From assembly GCA_002339345.1 (NCBI GenBank), contig DDKM01000055.1, positions 1-14,701 of the forward strand: a stretch of DNA of 14,701 nucleotides. Reading direction: 5' to 3'. Each line of letters begins with the position of its first letter. Position 1 is the first letter of the stretch. Shown piece by piece: positions 13,312 to 14,701 of this stretch. A program made the position numbers and the translations under genes. Origin of the DNA: Firmicutes bacterium UBA2598 (GTDB taxonomy: Bacteria; Bacillota; PH28-bin88). Under the pieces are notes generated by a model. The model ran no database searches. It was not told where the DNA came from and worked only from the letters and a program-made list of their open reading frames with translations.

Positions 13312-14604
13312 TTAACCGCGCAGATCCACCACCCGCCTGGCCTTCCCTTCAAAACGGGTCAGGCTCTTGGGCTCCACCAAACGTACCTTGGCGTTGAGGG
13401 ATAAAATGGACTGCAGCCGCTGGCGGATTCTGTGCTCCAGGGCTTCCAGATCGCGAAAGCGATCGGTAAAATATTGTTCGGTCATCTCCACTTGAACTTC
13501 CAGTTCATCCAGGAAACCCTTGCGGGTGACCACTAGCTGGTACTGGGGCGCCAGGCCGTCCATTTCCACCAGCACGCTTTCAATCTGGGAGGGGAAAACA
13601 TTGACCCCTCTGATTACAAGCATGTCATCGGTGCGACCAGTCACCTTACGCATGCGCACCGTGGTCCGGCCGCAGGCACACGGGGTGGGGTCCAGGCTGG
13701 TGATATCCCTGGTCCGGTAGCGGATTACCGGCAGCGCCTCCTTGGTTACCGCCGTCAGCACAAGTTCTCCCTCCTCCCCGTAGGGAAGGGGTTCCAGGGT
13801 GACAGGGTCCAGGATCTCCGGAATAAAATGGTCCTCATTGATGTGCAGCCCGCACTTGTACTGGCACTCACCCGCCACACCAGGGCCGATGACCTCACTC
13901 AGGCCATAGTTGTCGGTGGCCAGGATACCCCAGCGGCGTTCCAGCTCCCGCCGCAGTTCCTCACTGCACGGTTCCGCCCCGAACAGGCCCAGCCGCAGGG
14001 AAAGGGTACTCCTGTCCACTTTCATGGATTCCGCCACCTCCGCCATGTACATGGCATAGGAGGGAGTTCCCACCAGTACGGTGGTGCCAAAATCCTGCAT
14101 CAACATTATCTGTTTTTCCGTATTGCCGCCGGATGCGGGCACCACCGTGGCCCCCACCCGCTCCAGGCCGTAGTGCAAGCCGAAGGCGCCGGTAAAAAGG
14201 CCGTATCCAAAACAAATCTGGGCTATATCTTCGGCGGTGACACCAGCCAAGGTGACGATCCGGGCAATCAACTCCGCCCAGGTTTCAATATCACCCTTGG
14301 TATAGCCAACCACCGTCGGCTTGCCGGTTGTGCCGGAAGAAGCGTGTACCCGCACCACCTCCTTCATGGGCACAGCAAACAGGCCATAGGGGTAATGATC
14401 CCGCAGGTCGGTTTTAACCGTAAAGGGTAACAGGCGGAGATCGGCCAGTTCCTTGATATCCGCTGGACGGATCCCCACCCTGTCAAAGGTTTGGCGATAA
14501 AAGGGCACCCTTTCATAACAACGGTGCACCGTATCCTGCAACCTGGCCAGCTGCAAGGCCTCCATTTCCGGCCTGGCCAGGCATTCCTGCCGGTCCCAGA
14601 TCAT
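13312..14604 (-). CDS. paaK: Phenylacetate-CoA ligase (PaaK family)
   Basis: The 430-residue cytoplasmic enzyme of the adenylate-forming family activates phenylacetate or another aryl acid to its CoA thioester with ATP, giving AMP and PPi. Seen directly: the P-loop SSGTTGKP (89-96), FGYGLFTGAFGLHYG, a PaaK-typical stretch, DNYGLSE for adenylate binding, YRTRD for ribose, and a CACGRTTVRM motif. The C-terminal domain carries the catalytic Lys421 in RFEGKARRV. Length and the domain from NVFPSQIESVL onward fit anaerobic-type PaaK. The ATG at 14604 overlaps the TGA of a tiny upstream ORF (ATGA), and GGGGTGGG lies just upstream. The iorA remnant after it suggests an original role with indolepyruvate oxidoreductase in aromatic amino acid or aryl-acid metabolism. 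The actual aryl substrate is not certain. Confidence 0.93.
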   Translation of the reverse strand: MIWDRQECLARPEMEALQLARLQDTVHRCYERVPFYRQTFDRVGIRPADIKELADLRLLPFTVKTDLRDHYPYGLFAVPMKEVVRVHASSGTTGKPTVVGYTKGDIETWAELIARIVTLAGVTAEDIAQICFGYGLFTGAFGLHYGLERVGATVVPASGGNTEKQIMLMQDFGTTVLVGTPSYAMYMAEVAESMKVDRSTLSLRLGLFGAEPCSEELRRELERRWGILATDNYGLSEVIGPGVAGECQYKCGLHINEDHFIPEILDPVTLEPLPYGEEGELVLTAVTKEALPVIRYRTRDITSLDPTPCACGRTTVRMRKVTGRTDDMLVIRGVNVFPSQIESVLVEMDGLAPQYQLVVTRKGFLDELEVQVEMTEQYFTDRFRDLEALEHRIRQRLQSILSLNAKVRLVEPKSLTRFEGKARRVVDLRG

Positions 14605-14657
14605 TTGCCACCCACCCCGACCTGACAGGGCACACCGGTTTTCACCAGTAAAGCCAT
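14601..14657 (-). CDS. Possible tiny upstream ORF (18 residues) coupled to paaK
   Basis: The frame reads MALLVKTGVPCQVGVGGK and ends in TGA that overlaps the paaK ATG by the classic ATGA arrangement. AGGATGGTAGGA lies just before its ATG. It may be a leader peptide that feeds ribosomes to paaK. It is very short and could be chance; I recognise no similarity. Confidence 0.25.
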   Translation of the reverse strand: MALLVKTGVPCQVGVGGK

Positions 14658-14701
14658 TCCTACCATCCTTCCATTCTGTTTTTTGCTGTTAACTTAAGAT
14701 T

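Noticed and set aside
13828..14430. 200-residue plus-strand ORF
   Set aside because: Antisense to paaK, with shadow-like His/Gln/Gly-rich composition and no family match.

Overview
The window looks like chromosomal DNA of a GC-rich, probably thermophilic and anaerobic clostridial Firmicute of the Desulfotomaculum / Pelotomaculum / Moorella kind. This is inferred from gene content: an archaeal-type fructose-bisphosphate aldolase/phosphatase, a phenylacetate-CoA ligase next to an indolepyruvate oxidoreductase remnant, and a bacterial XPB helicase with a WYL-domain partner. Strong purine-rich ribosome binding sites, several TTG/GTG starts and canonical TTGACA/TATAAT-like promoters agree with this. 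I see no rRNA, tRNA, CRISPR array, insertion sequence or phage gene. The region reads as core or housekeeping DNA with several patches of gene decay.

Layout, left to right. Positions 1-491 hold a decayed 4-oxalocrotonate tautomerase-like fragment (minus) and a structured leader for mgtE. mgtE (plus, 492-1853) encodes a Mg2+ channel; its last 51 bases overlap the end of a convergent PAS-GAF-GAF-GGDEF diguanylate cyclase (minus, 1803-3800). Next come a 58-residue membrane peptide gene (3913-4089) with its own promoter, an Orn/Lys/Arg decarboxylase (4277-5776), the bifunctional FBP aldolase/phosphatase (5893-7014), a 65-residue membrane peptide (7157-7354), a WYL/XPB-associated protein (7429-9366) and an XPB helicase (9511-11196), all on the minus strand. 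A plus-strand block follows: a possible 37-residue ORF, a DedA/TVP38-type membrane protein (11468-12169) ending in a 19-bp perfect terminator stem, and a membrane-anchored SAM methyltransferase (12351-12866). A bidirectional terminator separates this block from a minus-strand group: a 71-residue two-helix membrane protein, a short indolepyruvate:ferredoxin oxidoreductase alpha (iorA) remnant, and intact paaK (13312-14604), with a tiny ORF overlapping its start.

How the genes work together. The clearest functional pair is the XPB helicase followed by the WYL protein. The helicase N-terminus and the middle of its partner appear to carry the same domain (both contain a PDNVR core). In eukaryotic TFIIH, XPB and its regulator p52 pair through related domains, so these two may form a bacterial XPB/p52-like complex. 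This pair is the best candidate here for an under-described system. The FBP aldolase/phosphatase gives one-way, heat-tolerant gluconeogenesis. PaaK with the iorA remnant points to aryl-acid / aromatic amino acid metabolism from which the oxidoreductase neighbour has been lost, at least at this locus. The cyclase (soluble, with a product-inhibition site), the decarboxylase and the small membrane proteins look like independently transcribed units.
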